A stretch of 64,000 nucleotides of DNA from Planococcus citri (lineage: Eukaryota; Arthropoda; Insecta; Hemiptera; Pseudococcidae): NCBI RefSeq assembly GCF_950023065.1, contig NC_088677.1, forward strand, positions 62,273,469 to 62,337,468. Direction: 5' to 3'. Numbering within the stretch: position 1 is the first letter of the stretch; each line of letters opens with the position of its first letter. The notes below the pieces were generated by a model. The model saw nothing but the letters and a program-made list of their open reading frames with translations. It ran no database searches and was not told the DNA's origin. Of the stretch, positions 49,560 through 61,090 are shown in pieces. The position numbers and the translations under genes are program-made.

Positions 49560-49760
49560 TTTCAATTTTTCACAACATTTGCCCTCGCTTCGCTTGGGAT
49601 AGATCACTTTCCTTTTCTTTTCTCTGACCAAAGTTGGAGAGTAAAAAAAAACAACTTCTCACGACGAACACAATGTTGTTTTATTGTGAAAAATTATTTA
49701 TTTTCGAAAGCTTTTGCCCTCGTTTCGCTCAGACCTTTATCAAAATTCGAAAAAAATTCA
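49560..49760. repeat. Two copies of a TTTGCCCTCG-TTCGCT repeat
   Basis: TTTGCCCTCGCTTCGCTTGG near 49578 and GAAAGCTTTTGCCCTCGTTT followed by CGCTCAG at 49706 are about 130 bases apart, close to the spacing of the related array at 22450-22830. It is therefore probably another fragment of that tandem family. Confidence 0.6.
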
Positions 49761-52700
49761 ATTTTCAATAAAATTCCAAACATCAAAAAAGTTTAAATTT
49801 ATTCAGTTGTCTTATTTTGACCTCTTTCTAAAGTATTTCATGAAAAAGTTGATAAAAATCATACTCATGGCAAAAAATTGAAATTCGTTTATTTTTTGAA
49901 TTTTTTCCAATTTTGATTTTTTTGTGATGAGTTTATTTCATCGAGTGAAGAGGGTTTTTCAAATTTTTGAACGGATACGTAAAAATAAGGGTCAAATAGG
50001 CCAACTTCACCAGTCAAAACTTTTTTTCGTGTTTTAAATTAAAAAATCGCATTTTTTTCGCAAACATTCAATTTTTCTAAAATCGACTCTACCCAATAAC
50101 GCGATCCCATTTTTTAATATGTTGTTCAGCATTAAAAGTTGTCCATAATATATTTTTTTCAGAATTTTTGAGAGTCGGCGAACGATATGAAAACTACGTT
50201 TTGAAAGTTTTCGAGCAAATTTTTCGTACGAAAAAAAGTGGCAACACTGATTTTCATGATATCACCAAAAAGCCTTTCAAAACCATTACCTAACTGGAAA
50301 AAGTTCCATTTTGGTAGGTATCGCGGTTATCGAGTAATCCACTGCTGAAATAGATGATATTTCAAGTTCACTAGAAAACTTTTGACACCCCATAGCAGTC
50401 TTTAAAAAAGGGCTAGAAGGCTGTGATTTGCGCCATTGGTCATCCCGTCGGAAGGTCTTTCCACAGGAAAAATTTAAAAAAAATCTCCGAGCCCCCCCCC
50501 TTCTTGGTCGAATTGACGTGGAATAACCCTATTGTTAAAATTTTTAAATGCTGAAGCTATATATGTATGTACCTCACAAATTGTAATTTTTTGAAAATTA
50601 TGTTCTGTCTTCTTCATAAATTTTATTTTCAGAGAACAGAACCCTAAAAAAAAATACACGAAAAATATAAGCTAACAATAAAACAGGTGAGAATTTTTGA
50701 TTTTTGATTTCAGTACCAACCTTCCAATAAAACAATCCACATTTTTTGCATGTAGCCCTACTTAGTATAAAAGCATTGTTTATGAAAATTTTAAATTATT
50801 CAAAATTTTTGTCTCCAACTGCCCCTTCTAAAATTTGTTCGAACCATACCTATCTGGCTAATTAGTTGGAAAATCCAGGAGGCGATCTGAGATTAAAAGT
50901 TGGAAAAATCTGGCAAAAATTTCAGTTACACCTCCCCCTCTCACGACACATCACTTCTTCACTCCTTTGACTTTCATTTTTGGTTTCAGGTCTTGAAAAG
51001 AAAAGAAAAAAAAACTCATTTACCTAATTTTTTTTCCAAAATCGACTCTAAATCTCTCACCAGCTTACAAAGGATGAAATTCGTATCTCGAAAACAATTC
51101 ACAAGCGAACTCGTCCGCGTATATTTTTCAATTTGCAATAATAAATTCTTCGCAGGCGACACAGTAGCGCAACGTTGGCGACAATCCCGCAGAAAAAATT
51201 CATTTGAACAGAACCAAAGTATACGAGTAAAAAAGAATTAATGAAAAGCTATAATCAACGATGACTTATAACGTCATTACCGGAGCACAACACACTTTTA
51301 AGTTAGTCGCTTATGGAGAAATGCTTTTTTCCAGCTCGCCCATAATAAGTTTCGCCATCGATATAAGACCGGAAAAGATTTATCAATTCGACAAAGCAGC
51401 GGACGTGGAAAAAACTTCAGAAGCTTTTTGCAGCACATAACGAGAGTCGAGAAACACTGAAAGCCAAACCGTTTCGCAATTAGTCCAAACGACAATGTGA
51501 TTTAAATGTACGACGTTTTTGACTTTGGGGAAAAAATTACTCTTTTAGATGGAAACTTTTAAGGATCCAGCTCCCTTTCATTGAGCCTGGGCCCGTCGCG
51601 TCTCGCGGTTTGTTTCAAAGTACGCACGAAGATTGAAATCGTATTCACGATCTTTGTACGTAATATATTTTTCGGAATATTAACGACGACCGAAAACAAA
51701 AAACTTGAAAAAATACACAAAGAAGTACGCAGCCTATCTCGCGTATACTCGGTATAGCAACAGTGGCGGCATCCAGGCCGCTTATAATCAACTTATCGTA
51801 ATATGTGGAGCGTGATGTAGCTTTTCTCTCGAAACCGTGTGTACGAAATACGTTTATATGTACGTTGGAACCACTGTTACAGAAGCGAGATCAAACGTGT
51901 TCGTTACCAGATAAATAAATTAAAATACAAAAAAATACACATATATACGCGAGTACGCAGCGGAGAAAAATGGTTTCAAAAAAAAAAAAAAAAATGCCCT
52001 ACTCAACGTCAACGCTGCTGTCTCTAAATATCACATACTATATTTATATTTAAATACTGACTACTTCGTACTCATACACATACATCAGTACATATATATA
52101 AGATGGTACGAAAAAAAAATGAAGGAAAAAAAAATAACCCAGACGAGGGAAAAAAGTAACGTAATATACGTTTAACATGGCAGTCGAACAACACCAATAC
52201 GTGAGCTCCCGCTGACTTAAAAATTCTTGGGTACAATTCGACTGACAATGAACGAGTGAGAGAGGTAAACCGCCCATATCTTAGTGGAATATAATTTAGG
52301 TAAAAAAAAAAAAAAAACTACTTAGGACGCAGCTGCTGTGTCCATTTACGTCGAGGAAATTGTCAACCATAACCTTGGATTTTCCCCTGCTGGTTGTTTT
52401 GGCCGGTATCATCGCCATAGCATGGGATGGCGTGGTGATGCGGAGATGCTCAATGCTCATCTCGCCAAGCTTCTGTATACGCCATCGGGCATCGAGGAGG
52501 AAAAAAACACAACCTAGTCGAACTTTTAAACGCCTTATCTCGAGCCACCAAATTGTTACACAATGGGGCACGTCAACTGCGGCGTGCTGATTAATCGAAA
52601 TTAAAGGTTTGTAAAAATGTTTCCACCCTTGATAGCGCGCGTATTTTCCACTTTTGCGCATCGCTTCGCGGTTATCAATCAACGAGTTCATTCCATTTAA

Positions 52701-53540
52701 ACTTCGCTCATTTATCATTCGCCGGCGAAAACTCAATTTTACCAAGTTTTTCTTTTCGTGCCTTCCTCTTACGTCGCTGCTCTATTCGAATTGGATTTTG
52801 GCGACGCCGACGTGAATTTTTTATTCTTTTTTTTCTCCCGCCGAAAGGCTCGGTGCGAGTTTGTTTTGGTCGCGGCTGTGGAAATTTCCCACATATGAAA
52901 GCTGAAATGGAGTTTGAATGTGGTATTGTGGATGTTGATGAGTCTTCGTATGTAGTTTTGTTCGTTTTGTCAGTTCATGAAGAGCGAAGATTCATTTTGT
53001 ATGTCTTTGCTGTACCTATTATGGACAGGTGGAGGGTCGTTAGAAAAATACTTTCTTCAAAATTGTTGCGATATAATAACTTATTGGGTGGAATGACAAT
53101 TCTTATACGCAGTGAGTGTCCACTTAATGGTTGTCCAGCTACAAGATTAGGATTTATGTAATTGCTTTTGTACCTATATTTAATATCAACACTTTTGTGC
53201 TAAATAAAGGTTCTAAAAGACTTTTATAAGCTCATTGAAGCATGAAAAAAAAATGCATGACAAACAAATTTTTAGGTTATTAATTATTTTTAGAAATTTT
53301 AAACCTGATTTTCCTCTAGAGGGTTCAGGTGATTCCTCGCTTCACCTGGACCATCCTTTCAGTTCATTTGGGTGGCTCATTCTTTAGAAGCTCACTTTTT
53401 AATATTATTTTTCATACAGAAAATCCTCTTTTTCGTTGCTGGAAAAAAATGAGGAGTAGAGTGGATTGTTTTTCAATTTTTTTTTCGAATTTGATATGGA
53501 GCCCAGAAAAAATTACCACCAAATGACCCCAACACGTGGT
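49761..53540. other. Stretch without a recognised gene
   Basis: 49760-50900 is AT-rich; it holds the motif at 50504-50529 shared with 8425-8450. 51000-53200 is unique and CpG-richer. A 149-codon frame at 52296-52745 (-) and a 102-codon frame at 52853-53161 (+) resemble no family known to me; the first ends in a poly-Phe run encoded by an A run, which suggests chance. Confidence 0.4.
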
Positions 53541-53556
53541 ACCCAGAAAAAATTTA

Positions 53557-55373
53557 AGATTTTTAGATAATTGTGTAACCGATAGTGAGAGCTTGAGGTT
53601 CGGGAAATTCAAAAAATTATCAGACGTTTATGTTTCAAATTTTGTTTTCTGAATTATTTGAACTAGAAAATGGAGTACCTCAAGGTTCTGTTCTAAGCAC
53701 AGTTTTATTCATCCTTCTCATTGATGACATTTCTAATGTTATTTCACGACCTATCTCCTTGAGAATCTTTGCAGATGACATAAACATCTCCTTTCGTTCA
53801 AATAATATCCAACTTTCAATTCAGATAATCCAAGGTCAATAAATAAATTTTTAAAATTGAAATGTGGGCAAATTCTAATGGTCTTACTTTCTCAGAGTCA
53901 AAAACACATTGTATGCTTTTTACACGAAAAAATAAGATTTCTCCAGAACCCATACTCAATTTTAAAGGTCTCCCACTAGAGTTCAAATCCACCACTAAAT
54001 TTCTAGGACTAACTTTTGATAAAAAGCCTACCTGGACCCCACATTTTTTAAAAACCAAATTGGACCTCATGAAACGTCTAAATCTTTTGAAAATAATCAA
54101 GAATCCTAAATATAATCCCTCTTGTAAATTATTACTCCACCTATATAAATCTTTAATTCGTAGTAAAATTGAATATGAAAGTCCATGTTTTATAGATATC
54201 TCTAAGAAAACTTCTAATATTATAAAAACAATACAAAACTTAGCCCTAAGGATTTGCATAGGAGCCCTCTATTCTTCTCCAATTGATAGTATGTATATAC
54301 TGTACGAAGCAGCAGAATTAACCCCAGACTTCAGAAGAACTTTAATAAAAAATAAATTCATCACAACAGCTTCAACCAATCACTCTCACCCACTCCAATA
54401 TTCAATTCACCTACCCAACCCTCAGCTTTTTGAACATTTAGAAGGACCCATCTCTGATTTTATTAGAACATTAACCAATCTTCAAATAGACCCCAAAACT
54501 CTCGTTCAAAAACCAATATCCTACCCTCCATGGCTGCATAAATCTCCCCAAAATGAATACTATTTAAATAATTATTCAAAGAAAAGTCATTCCCCATTAG
54601 TAATTAAAAATAACTATCTGGAACTTCTATCAAAATATCATGAATTCAACCTCTGTTTCACAGATGGTTCGAAAAATACCAAATCATCATTCTGGATATG
54701 CTTACTCTATAATATAAATGGTGCAATTTCAAATTTCAAACTCCTAAACTGTTCATCTATTTATTCTGCTGAACTCACTGCTATTTATCATTGCATCTGT
54801 GATATACTCACCTCTGAACCAGATAACAAACATTTTTTGATCCAGAGTGATTCCTTAAGTTCATTGAATTCTATACAAAATCTATTTTCTGATCACCCTA
54901 TAGTTCAAAATATTCTTAAAAAACTATTTGAGCTACAAAATTCCCACTTTATTATCCATGGAATCACTGGAAACGAAGCTGTTGATACTTATGCAAAATC
55001 TGCAACTACTCTTTCCCCCCTTATAACATCTTCACAGCTGACGACATCAAATCTTTTCTCACTCAAAATATATACATGAATTGGCAAAATTTCTGGTCCC
55101 AACAAACAGCCAACAAGCTCTTTCAACATAAAAAATCAGTTCATCCTTGGAAAAACCTATCCCACTTAAATAGACTTGAAGAAGTTATCTTGACAAAACT
55201 GAGAATTGGACACACCAAAATTACACATAACCATCTTTACCTAAAAGCCCCTAAGCCCTCATGTCGATTTCGCTCATCTGAACCCATATCTGTTCAACAC
55301 CTACTTTTCTATTGTCCCCAATTACACCATGATCGATTATCTCTCCAAATAAGTAGATGAATACTCTCTCTAC
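53557..55373 (+). pseudogene. Broken I-like non-LTR retrotransposon: reverse transcriptase plus RNase H
   Basis: The copy begins inside the reverse transcriptase (RFLDNC... from 53557), then changes frame to a block with ENGVPQGSVLS and IFADDI (motif C, 53765-53782). After another frame change a 405-codon frame (53862-55079) carries the thumb-region block TFSESKTHCMLF and KFLGLTFDKKPTW, then RNase H with TDGS (54660), SAELTAI, QSDSLSSL and NEAVDTYAK, i.e. the expected acidic residues, although the usual W.P.H before GNE is eroded. A third frameshift near a C run at about 55016-55021 leads to a tail (to 55360) with LTKLRIGHTKITH and a C...H...C block. RNase H after reverse transcriptase points to the I/R1/LOA group. 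5'-truncated and inactive; the 3' boundary is not clear. Confidence 0.9.
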
Positions 55374-56300
55374 ATCCCTGACAGCCCCTCCGAAATCGAA
55401 GCTGATGAAACGGAAAAAAATCATGAAAACAATTGGAAAACCACTGATGATAGACGTAAGATGTGACGAAATTCAAACACCCCCCCTGCCAATTTTGTTT
55501 TCATTTCCTTTCTGTTTTTTTTTTTTTTTTTGATTCAAGTAGTCTTTTTATGTTAATGCATGAACTTTCGTATCATCACACCTTAAATTTCCTTTTACAT
55601 TAACAAAATTTGGGACTTTCTGGCAGTTTTAATTGGAATGCATTGGATTTTTTTTTGGAAAATTTTCAAGTAAAACAACATTATTTTTGATGGGAGAAGT
55701 CAATTTTTCTTCTCTCGAATTTTGCCCAGAGAAAGTAAAAGAAAAATTATCTGACTTGAGCGAAGTGAGAGCGAAAGTTTTTGAAAATTTCTCAACTTTC
55801 TCTAAAATTCCAAACTTTTTGCCAAAATTTCTTTGTTGTGGGGAGGAACACCCCCCCTTTCGCACGTTTCTGAATTGAAATTTGAAGGCCATTATCACCA
55901 CACAATTTTGTGGAATTTTCGGAACACGTTGTACTTGTTCGTACCACAGCTTCGACATCATTTCGAATTTAGTTTTGTGCGATCTTAGCAAAATATAAAG
56001 TTAAAGGAACCAGACAGCAGACACATGACGGAAATTGCAAAAAAATTTCGACGAGAAATTTTCTCATTAAAAATTACACTACACATCGAATGCAGCACTC
56101 TAGTCGTATAAAAAGTGCTCATAACAGCGCCCGTTTGGTGCGAAATACACGTACATGTGTGTGTAGATGTTGAATATACGTTTCCTACTACATCGTCGTT
56201 CAATTTTCTCGCATCCATGACACTTACTCCAATTACCTGTACGCGAACGTGTTAGCAGTGTAGTTGACTTTTCCACTCGTATATGCGTATTCGTCAGCTA
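55374..56300. other. Retrotransposon 3' flank and AT-rich sequence with a repeat fragment
   Basis: A C run at 55480-55487 and a T run at about 55508-55525 follow the element; neither proves its end. GAGCGAAGTGAGAGCGAAAG at 55757 is an inverted relative of the TTTGCCCTCGCTTCGCTC repeat. No gene was recognised. Confidence 0.4.
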
Positions 56301-56302
56301 TC

Positions 56303-56335
56303 ATGCCATGCCATGCCATGCCATACCATACCATC
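56303..56335. repeat. Pentanucleotide microsatellite (CCATG/CCATA)n
   Basis: CATGCCATGCCATGCCATGC is followed by CATACCATACCAT. About six and a half units, the last ones changed from CCATG to CCATA. Confidence 0.85.
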
Positions 56336-59300
56336 TAGTTGTCACGTGCTTTATATCGTGCGAAGACATTATAAGATTTCACAATTTCGCCAGCATTATA
56401 CTCACATCTACATATCAACTATCTCATCCTATGTACATTACACAAACAAGCAGTCATCGTGTAGGTATAACGCGAATACAGTCACGAAAACACCTGTGTT
56501 TCTCGAATTTCATCCCTTTTTCTTCGCCCATTCTTCTCTATCTTTTGCAGATCGTTTTACTCAGACGAATATTTTTTGTTCGTCCCACGCGAGCGACATA
56601 TCTACCTATAGGTAGGTACGATATCTCTGCAAATGTCATTGAAGACATTTTTTGGTGAGCCAGAGGTAGACATGATACAGATAAACTACACATAGTAATG
56701 TAAATTGTACGTATAATGTGATTTAGGTATACGAATTCATAGTTTAATCGTACTACAAGTATGTCAGAATAGGTTGATGTATCTATTATCAGTTCATTAA
56801 TGAAGCTAATAACATAGTCAAATTGCTCGGTAAATCGTAATGATGCTGTGATAGCTACGTATACGTGTTTTTAATACACTTACGCTTCGTCATTCGAATG
56901 AATTTCATCGCTCAAGAATGCAAATATGGATGGATCATCATTTATTATATTTCATTTGTATTTCATATCAAATTTTCCCCTTCTCCTCGCCTCCTCCCAG
57001 AAACTCAGAATTATCGCATTTGTCGATGTAATGAAACATTCGCTGAGTAAGCCAAAGAATTATAAATACCAACGATACAAACGAAGGTAAAAAATTAAAC
57101 AGCTCCAAGAGATATTGGGAAGTTGAAGACGAATTTATTGAAGAAATAAAAACAAAATTCGAGTAATTAGCATAATGTTTTCAAAATCAATAAAAATTCT
57201 GCTCACTCATTTATTCTGAATAGGTAATAAAAATAATTGATACAAAAAATCGAAAAATTGAGGAAGAACTTGACAAAATTTTGTTAAAATTTTTCAATTT
57301 ATAACCTAGCTCAGCTATGAATTTTTGCAGAAAAATCGGAAGGAAAATGAAATAACTAAGTAAACCTTTACCGACAACCCGTCAACTGAGATCGAAATGA
57401 AAGGCTTGCTGGAAGAGTGATATTCCACCACAACCCAGAACCAAAGTTTGAGCAGCAATGTCTGTAGTTTATTTTTGGCAAATTTTTGAAAATTAAAAAT
57501 TACCTACTTGCATTAATTTTTTATAGAAAATAGTCAGGGTAGATTTTCAATTTTTTATGACTGTTTTCAAAAGAAAACTTGTCAAGAAAAATAGTATAGT
57601 GAACGAGATTTTTAAAAAAAACAATTTTTTTTCAATTAATTTTCAAATTTTTTCCAGACTTTAACAACTCCCTTTTTTTTTCATCGAAAAATCGTCTCAT
57701 TTTTAAAAAATCCATTCAGTATATTTCACCTCTACATCCATTAGAAAAATTCCCCGTAATCGATACCGTTTTTTCTCAAAGGCTTTTTAAAAAGCTTTCA
57801 AAAGTTAACACAGATGCATTGCGGACTCCTGCGAAAGTCCAATTAATACCAAAGTCGAGTCATTCGTTCGATCGATAATTGAATTAGCAATTTTTAATTC
57901 ATACTCGTAAAAGCTCTCCGACGCGATGTAAAAAGTTTACTGAGCACAGTCTATCTACTCTACTTTGCAGCTCGAGCTAAAACGACACAGACACAATGAA
58001 AAAGGCGCTTACAACTGCGGGCACGACGGTGGTAGCATGGCAGGGCCACAGGTATTAAGGAAAATGTACCTAGCTAGGCTAATTTCCATCAACTTGAAAC
58101 ACTGTGCCATCATCACGAAGTTGACTTTACCACGACGACGGCTTCGTTTTCTCGGTAGTCGGTACCGGGTTAGAGGTACTTTATTCAATTAAAACTTCTC
58201 GAGCCTCGAACATATGCCGTCCATTTAAATTTTTACTCGACCATTTAAGAAAATTACTATAGCAGATCTGGTCAACGGGACGCGCGTTCGTTTAAACTAA
58301 GTATTGAAAAACCTGCAGAAGCTAGCGTACCTATGTTCACCTTCCACATCCAAATTGCACCGCCATGCCTTGTCTCGTCCGTCATAAAACGTGCTGGTAT
58401 AAAAGTTAAATACTACTACACGCTGCTGCTATGGTTTAAAGTGAATTTCAAAAGAGGCGGGATCCGCTTTATAGACGTTTTCCCTACGTATAGTTTCACT
58501 CTAAATTGTATTATTTTGAATAATAATCAGCTTTTCATCGTTTCTGGCTGTTCGAAAATCGAATAGACTAAACTTCCTTCATATACTTACCAACATAGAT
58601 ACGTTGTGTAGATTTATACATCTATCTATACTGACTATGGTAGTAAAGGGTAGAGTTATTATACGTATAGCCCTTGCTATCCACACCTTGATAAAGTTTA
58701 TGCATCGTAGTATATACGAGTAACTTTGGTTCGTCGCATCTTATATATTTGAGTAGGGTCCCTTGAATGTACGAATACGTAGACGTATGTATCAGCTACT
58801 TATCCCTTTTTCAATACTTGAGCTGGCAGTATTGAATGTACGTGTATTGTAGACAGGGTGTCCACATTCGCACTGAAAGCTAAACTAATGCCATTATAAT
58901 AATTCAACTTAGGTATCAACAAAACAATCCTTTTTCGAAAATTTAAAAAAAAAGTAGATTTTTTTATTATTTAACGTACCTACTGATTTTTTAATGCTAT
59001 AATATGTATTGCTAATCCTCGTTACTTCGGTCTTTTGAGTAATTGAAATGAGCTTCTGAGCTGTTCTTTTTGTAAATTTTCAACTTTTTCCTTCGAGTTA
59101 ATTTAAAATTCAGTGTTGTTTATGATAAAACAAGTCGAGTTGAAAGACGAAGGGGAAGAGGGTGCTCAATAATTTTCAATGCAATAAATAAATCTGTGAG
59201 AATAGAAAGGGACTAAGTTCATTTTTGGCGATTTTTTCTAGTACCTGGAATGGTGGTGTTTGGCAACATCGCATCATGTATGTTGAGTGTAAAAATGGAT

Positions 59301-60145
59301 TTTTTTCAAAAAAATTGAAATTTCACGAACTTTTTGGAAAATTTGTTGTATTGCGAAAAAATACGTAGATATTTTTGTACTAACAATAAAAGTAGAAGAT
59401 TTTCAAAAAAAAAAAAAAAAATTAGAACGTTGAAAAACTGATTTAGGTACAAAATCTGCAGTTTCTTTGAAGTGTTCTGGTGTTTTCAATCAGGATAGTC
59501 AGCAAAGTAATGTACTATGAAGTGGGTATAGGTATAAGTCCTAATGGAGTCCAAGCAAAGATGGAGAAATTTCTGATGATTAAGAATAAAAAGGGGTATA
59601 GGTAAAGGTAAGACACATTTTTTTTGATCAGTTGTGGCTCCAGCACATTCGAATATTTTTTTCACAATTGCGCTAAACGTCATATTTTGGGAACCTCTTT
59701 TAGTGACCAAAAAGTGTTTTTTCCGGAAGATGTTTGGTTTTTGAATACATCAGTTTTTTGTGTATTCTAAAAGATTGAAAAAAATGGGCTTTCTCTTTTC
59801 TACTATCACAGATTCAAATTCAGAATCAGACCGACAGAAAGTGTAATTAAAATTTTTTGTGGTGTGATTTGTGAACCTTTCTTCATTTTATCCTGAAACT
59901 GGAAACTTTTTATCAAGTAATACCAATAACTTTCTGATTAAAAAAAAAAAAAAGAAAAAAAAACAGAAAAATGGTTTAAGTTTTAGTTTAAGTAGTTGAG
60001 AAAACTGAAAAAAATGACTCCAATGTCTGAAAAAATATCGTGTCAAGTTCAGTTGCATTTTACTTGTAAGTTTGAAATTTGAAGCTTGAATTTTACCAGA
60101 AAGTATTAATATGACTACGAGTAATGTTCGTGATTTGTGAAAATT
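56336..60145. other. Unique and AT-rich stretch, no gene recognised
   Basis: 56340-58900 is mostly unique, with CpG-richer parts near 57960-58200. A copy of the AGAGTGATAT / GAGCAGCAATG / TTTTTGGCAAATTTTTGA repeat lies at about 57410-57500. An ACAGGGTGTCCACA word lies at 58853. 59000-60145 is AT-rich with A and T runs. Frames up to 116 codons resemble no family. Confidence 0.4.
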
Positions 60146-60149
60146 CATT

Positions 60150-61090
60150 TCTTGAAGGCATGGAAATTTTTACTTTTTTTAAATATAAATTTGGAGAGAA
60201 GGAGGGGAAGTGGGAGGTAGGTGTGCACTTGGAATTTTAAATTTAAAAACAAGAATAAAAAACCGAGAAGGCGAGAACCATTTTTTATATAAAATAAAAA
60301 TGGAGAAAATTGAAAAGAAACATTTTTTGAGGTCAAATTTAAACATTTTTTGAAGAGTAAGGGGCGGAACTGGCTGTGAAAAATACTAATTGACCCAAAT
60401 TCTTCATTTTTTGTGATTTTGAGAGAAAAATGATGAGAGGGGAAAAAGGGGTAGGGATGGGGAAGGGAAGGGCGAGAAGGGAAGGGAAAAGAGAACAGAA
60501 AAAAGTTGAAATTTCAGTTTATAAAAAAGTTTTGAAAAAAAAAGAAAAATTCCTAATACCTAATTTTGAAGAAAAAAATTTACGTCAATCCCAATTTTTC
60601 TTGCAATTTTCATTTCAAAATATAGAAAAAGAAGTTCTAAAAAACTAGAAAAAATATTTACTTATAATACAAATTTAAAAGGTCAAGAAAACGTTGTTGG
60701 CATTTTTGCATTTTAGAGGCGAATTTTTGAAAAAAAGTTAAAAAAAAACGATTTTTACATTGAAAAAAAATGGGAAAAAAAGAAAAACTGGAAACAAAAA
60801 TCATTTAAACTAAAATACAATCCCCCTCCCCCCACCAAAAATTTCGTTTTTTGCCATTTTTTGAAGGTGGAAGGAATGGAGGAATGGAAGGAAAGAAATT
60901 TGAAATTCACGATTTTAGGTTAAATAAAAAATGCTCGAAAATATAAATCACAAAAATTAAAATTGTTTTAAATTCGGTTTTAAATCAAAAATTTGTTCGT
61001 TTTTTTATCATTTTTGGAGAGAAAGGGGAGGGAAAAAAAATTAGAATTTCAAAATTTCATTTTTTTTTTTTTTTTTTTTTTTGTAGAAAA
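60150..61090. repeat. Purine-rich degenerate repeat region
   Basis: GGAGAGAAGGAGGGGAAGTG (60190), GAGAGGGGAAAAAGGGGTAG (about 60434), AAGGTGGAAGGAATGGAGGA (about 60865) and GGAGAGAAAGGGGAGGGAAA (about 61015) recur between A-rich segments of the GAAAAATTTGAAATT type, roughly 150-430 bases apart. It ends at a run of T (about 61062-61081). It has no coding sense; the Lys/Arg-rich frame at 60430-60648 is a by-product. Confidence 0.55.

Noticed and set aside
50965..50996. Strong acceptor TTTGGTTTCAG followed by GTCTTG
   Set aside because: The 3' splice site is good, but GTCTTG is not a 5' splice site, and the following sequence has no open frame to make an exon.
52296..52745. 149-codon open frame on the - strand
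   Set aside because: No domain recognised, and its end is a poly-Phe run encoded by an A run on the + strand. Treated as chance.
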